Part shown: in pieces, positions 35,916 through 38,779 of the stretch
Numbering within the stretch: the first letter of the stretch is position 1
How the letters are laid out: the number at the start of each line of letters is the position of its first letter
DNA from: Spirochaetota bacterium
GTDB taxonomy: Bacteria; Spirochaetota; Spirochaetia; Treponematales; UBA12059
Assembly (NCBI GenBank): GCA_029548805.1
Contig: JAKPMS010000119.1
Span: forward strand, 1-38,779
Direction of reading: 5' to 3'
DNA: 38,779 nucleotides
Translations under genes and position numbers: made by a program
Notes under the pieces: model-generated
The model's database searches: none
Told to the model about the DNA's origin: nothing
Seen by the model: the letters and a program-made list of their open reading frames with translations, nothing else

Positions 35916-37093
35916 CCAAGCATCCCTTCCAGCTCTGCCAAAATGTCGTTTTTGTTTTCCAGCCCCACAGACAATCTTATCATGCTTTCTGAAAGGCCAA
36001 AAGCTTTAAGGCTTTCCCTGTCATACGCCCTGTGGGTCATTGCGGCAGGCAGCTGTATGAGGCTTTCGCAATCGCCTAGGGATACCGCCAGCTTAAAAAG
36101 TCTGCATTTGTTCAACAGCTTTTTAGCATCATGCAGGGATCCTTTTAGCTCAAAGCTTATAATGGCTCCGTAACCGCTCATTTGCTTACGGGCAACTTCA
36201 TGTCCCTTAAAGTTTTCAAGTCCTGGGTACATTACCCTAGCTATGTTTTTATGCTTGTCCAGAAAGTTTGCAACAGCCATGGCATTTTCTTCATGCTGTT
36301 TCATTCTTAATGGCAGAGTTTTCATGCCGCGCAACACAAGCCAGGCATTAAATGGGCTAAGAACTCCGCCAAATTCGCACATATATCCAAATTTCAGCTT
36401 ATTAAGGTAGTCTTCGTCCCTGGCTACAGCCACCCCTGCCAACACATCGCCATGGCCGCAAAGATATTTGGTTGCGCTATGAACCACTATATCTGTTCCA
36501 AAATCCAATGGCCTTTGAAAAAAAGGGCTTGCAAAAGTATTGTCTGCCACGGTTTTTACATTGCGGGCTTTGGCAAGCTCCGTCAGTTTTTTTATATCTA
36601 TAATATCCATATTGGGATTGCTTGGGGTTTCAAAAAACATGGCTTTTGTATTAGGGCCAAAATATTTTTCCAGTTCTTTTAAGTTTGTAAAGTCTGCTAG
36701 TCGCAGCGAAATTCCGTAGTTTTTTAACAGGCTGGATATAAAACTGTAACTGGAGCCGTACAAGGTCCTGTGAAGCAGAAGTTCGTCACCTGGTTTTAAA
36801 AGCGAAAAAAGGACATTGCTTATGGCTGCCATTCCCGATGCAAAAGCCACGGCTCCTGTTCCGTTTTCCAGTGAAGCAATCCGGTTTTCAAACAGTCTTA
36901 AAGTGGGATTGTTGCCTCTGGTATACACATAATCATTGCTCTTGAAACTCATTACTGCTTCTGCAGCTTCTATATTGTCAAATGTAAAGCTGGATGTCAT
37001 GAAAATGGGTGGATTCAGAGCATGTTCCGCATTGGAGCTATCCGCGCCGGCATGAATGGCCCTGGTCTCAAAAGCATAGTTTTTATCCGCCAT
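35912..37093 (-). CDS. Cys/Met-metabolism PLP enzyme (methionine gamma-lyase / cystathionine gamma-lyase-synthase family)
   Basis: 393 aa; 'YTRGNNPTLRLFENRIASLE', PLP-lysine 'DIVVHSATKYLCGHGDVLAG', 'MIRLSVGLENKNDILAEL'. Confidence 0.92.
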   Translation of the reverse strand: MADKNYAFETRAIHAGADSSNAEHALNPPIFMTSSFTFDNIEAAEAVMSFKSNDYVYTRGNNPTLRLFENRIASLENGTGAVAFASGMAAISNVLFSLLKPGDELLLHRTLYGSSYSFISSLLKNYGISLRLADFTNLKELEKYFGPNTKAMFFETPSNPNMDIIDIKKLTELAKARNVKTVADNTFASPFFQRPLDFGTDIVVHSATKYLCGHGDVLAGVAVARDEDYLNKLKFGYMCEFGGVLSPFNAWLVLRGMKTLPLRMKQHEENAMAVANFLDKHKNIARVMYPGLENFKGHEVARKQMSGYGAIISFELKGSLHDAKKLLNKCRLFKLAVSLGDCESLIQLPAAMTHRAYDRESLKAFGLSESMIRLSVGLENKNDILAELEGMLG

Positions 37094-37122
37094 GAATTAC
37101 CTCTCGGCTTATTCTGCTGCCG

Positions 37123-38172
37123 CTATTTGTTTTTGCCAAGTGCATTTGCAATAGATTCGGAAAAAGGGGGCCGTAATACGCCTTTTTCTGTAATAATGGC
37201 GCTAATGTTTTCTGCGGGGCTTACATCAAATGCCGGATTGTATACATTTATGCCATCCGGAGCCAGTTTTATGCCATCCAACATTGTTACTTCTGTGGCT
37301 GGGCGCTCTTCAATCTTTATTTGATTTCCTGTAGCGCAGCTTGGGTCAATTGTGGACAATGGAGCTGCCACATAAAAGGGAATGCGGAAATGAGCCGCTG
37401 CAAGGGAAAGAGCAAAAGTGCCAATCTTATTGGCTGTATCTCCGTTTGCGGCTATTCTGTCCGCTCCAACAACTACCAAATCCACTTTTCCGTCACGCAT
37501 CAGGCAGGCTGCAACGCTATCCGCAATGAGGGTACAAGGAATGCCCTCAGTTAGCAGTTCCCAGGCAGTAAGCCTTGCGCCCTGCAGTCTGGGCCTGGTT
37601 TCATCCGCAAATACAGAAAGCTTTTTGCCGCTGCCATAGGCAGCCTTGATCATGCCAAGCGCTGTTCCAGGGCCGGGAACAGCCAGAAAGCCGGTATTGC
37701 AATGGGTGAGTATCCTGGCCCCATCAGCTATCAAATCAGCGCCAAAAAGCGACAATTTTTTGCTTTTTTCAATGTCCTCGTTATGCAAGCAGTCTGCTTC
37801 CTGTTTTAATATATTGCCGGCTTCTTCCGGCTTGGTCCAATCCAGCGAATCAAAAACATTCAGCATTCTGTTTATGGCCCAGTTCAAGTTGACTGCGGTT
37901 GGCCTGGCTTTTGATAAACTGGCCATTGCATTATGCATCAAATTGACAAAATCGGCGCCAGAATGGTTTTTGTACTGCATTGCGGCCAGAACTGCTCCAT
38001 AAGCAGCGGCAGCCCCAATGGCAGGCGCTCCCCTTACTACCATATCCTTTATGGCATAATCGCAATCCTGCCAGGTTTTGCATACAAAAAAGGAAAATTT
38101 ATTAGGCAGCTGCCTTTGATCAATCAGTTTTAATGTATTGTCTACAAACTCCATTGCTGAAAGCGAACCCAT
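37123..38172 (-). CDS. mtnA: S-methyl-5-thioribose-1-phosphate isomerase
   Basis: 349 aa; 'DMVVRGAPAIGAAAAYG', 'ILTHCNTGFLAVPGPGTALGMI', 'ETRPRLQGARLTAWEL', 'VVVGADRIAANGDTANKIGTF'. Confidence 0.94.
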   Translation of the reverse strand: MGSLSAMEFVDNTLKLIDQRQLPNKFSFFVCKTWQDCDYAIKDMVVRGAPAIGAAAAYGAVLAAMQYKNHSGADFVNLMHNAMASLSKARPTAVNLNWAINRMLNVFDSLDWTKPEEAGNILKQEADCLHNEDIEKSKKLSLFGADLIADGARILTHCNTGFLAVPGPGTALGMIKAAYGSGKKLSVFADETRPRLQGARLTAWELLTEGIPCTLIADSVAACLMRDGKVDLVVVGADRIAANGDTANKIGTFALSLAAAHFRIPFYVAAPLSTIDPSCATGNQIKIEERPATEVTMLDGIKLAPDGINVYNPAFDVSPAENISAIITEKGVLRPPFSESIANALGKNK

Positions 38173-38225
38173 TTTTGCCTCCCTTGCCGTTTTTTAAGGG
38201 CATAACAATATTTGCCAAATAAAAA

Positions 38226-38257
38226 ACCCGCCATTAAAATAAGTTTTAACAGCGGGT
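38226..38257 (-). terminator. Rho-independent terminator for the glycyl-tRNA synthetase gene
   Basis: Minus strand ACCCGC-tg-TTAAAA-ctta-TTTTAA-tg-GCGGGT followed by TTTTTATTT. Confidence 0.85.
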
Positions 38258-38288
38258 AAGGTTTATGCAATTACAGCAGCAGCTTTCA

Positions 38289-38779
38289 TTATTGCTTTCT
38301 GGAATAGTTTTTCATCCTGTTTTTTATATACAAGGCCAATTCGTCTTTGTGGACACGCTCCTGCTCCATGCTGTCCCTGTCACGGACTGTAACTGTATTG
38401 TTATCTTTGGTCTCGTAATCTATGGTAACACAATATGGCGTACCGGCCTCGTCCTGCCTTCTGTAACGGCGGCCAATGGCGCCAGACTGGTCATAATCGG
38501 TGCTGAAATCCTCTTTCAGTCTGCTGCGTATTTCCTGGGCTAATTCGGCCAGGCCGTCCTTTTTCATCAGCGGCAATACGGCAACACTGACAGGTGCCAA
38601 TTCCGGATGGAAGCGCATGACAGTCCGCCAGTCGTCATCGTTGCCTTTGTCTGCAACCTTTTCTTCTTCGTATGCATCACAAAGTACCATAAGCAACTGC
38701 CTGGTGAGTCCGGCTGAGGTTTCAATAATGTATGGTATATAGCGCTCATTATTGTTGTCCTGGTCAATATATTGCAGGT
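38289..38779 (-). CDS. Glycyl-tRNA synthetase, alpha2 type (3' part; 5' end beyond right edge)
   Basis: Open minus frame to the window edge (LQYIDQDNNNERYIPYIIETSAGLTRQLLMVLCDAYEEEK...); 'FHPELAPVSVAVLPLMKK' and 'YDQSGAIGRRYRRQDEAGTPYCVTID' are typical of GlyRS anticodon-binding domain. Confidence 0.92.
   Translation of the reverse strand, partial: LQYIDQDNNNERYIPYIIETSAGLTRQLLMVLCDAYEEEKVADKGNDDDWRTVMRFHPELAPVSVAVLPLMKKDGLAELAQEIRSRLKEDFSTDYDQSGAIGRRYRRQDEAGTPYCVTIDYETKDNNTVTVRDRDSMEQERVHKDELALYIKNRMKNYSRKQ

Noticed and set aside
35619-36173. 184-aa plus-strand ORF
   Set aside because: Antisense to mtaD and the PLP lyase; composition typical of shadow ORFs in this window.
1-38779. tRNA, rRNA, transposase or prophage genes
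   Set aside because: No tRNA-like cloverleaf, rRNA core sequence, transposase or phage protein was recognised on either strand; absence was judged by eye only.

Overview
This 38.8 kb bacterial window is gene-dense and mostly minus-strand. It looks like a Treponema-type spirochaete chromosome; that placement is my inference, mainly from the cytidylate kinase-ribosomal protein S1 fusion and the gene families present. Contents by position: a partial CHASE2 protein; TPR protein; GAF/AAA+ sigma54 activator; Cmk-S1 fusion; RluB-like pseudouridine synthase; ScpB and ScpA; FolK; RecA; LolC-LolD-LolE-type transporter; YD/MORN-like secreted protein; FtsY; PEGA protein; RF2 with its programmed frameshift; an orphan Cas2-like ORF; ABC-F ATPase; ArgP-type LysR regulator; a GmhA-like SIS isomerase with an AfuABC/FbpABC-type ABC transporter; an NtrC/NtrB-type two-component system with a PhnD-like periplasmic protein; an OFA-type MFS transporter; a methylthioadenosine-salvage-like cluster (mtnA, PLP lyase, mtaD, PNP, class II aldolase, DHH-CBS protein, unknown ORF); and the 3' part of glycyl-tRNA synthetase. 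The strongest 'system' candidates are: (1) a sensor/response-regulator module next to an AfuABC-like transporter, with a textbook sigma54 promoter and a symmetric four-half-site enhancer between them; (2) a methionine-salvage operon that appears to use MTA deamination plus a class II aldolase (DHAP-shunt-like) and carries two poorly characterised passengers; (3) an orphan Cas2-like gene directly upstream of prfB with no Cas1 or CRISPR array in view. Two intergenic elements with long perfect inverted repeats sit between convergent genes. All homology calls come from reading the sequence; no database searches were run.
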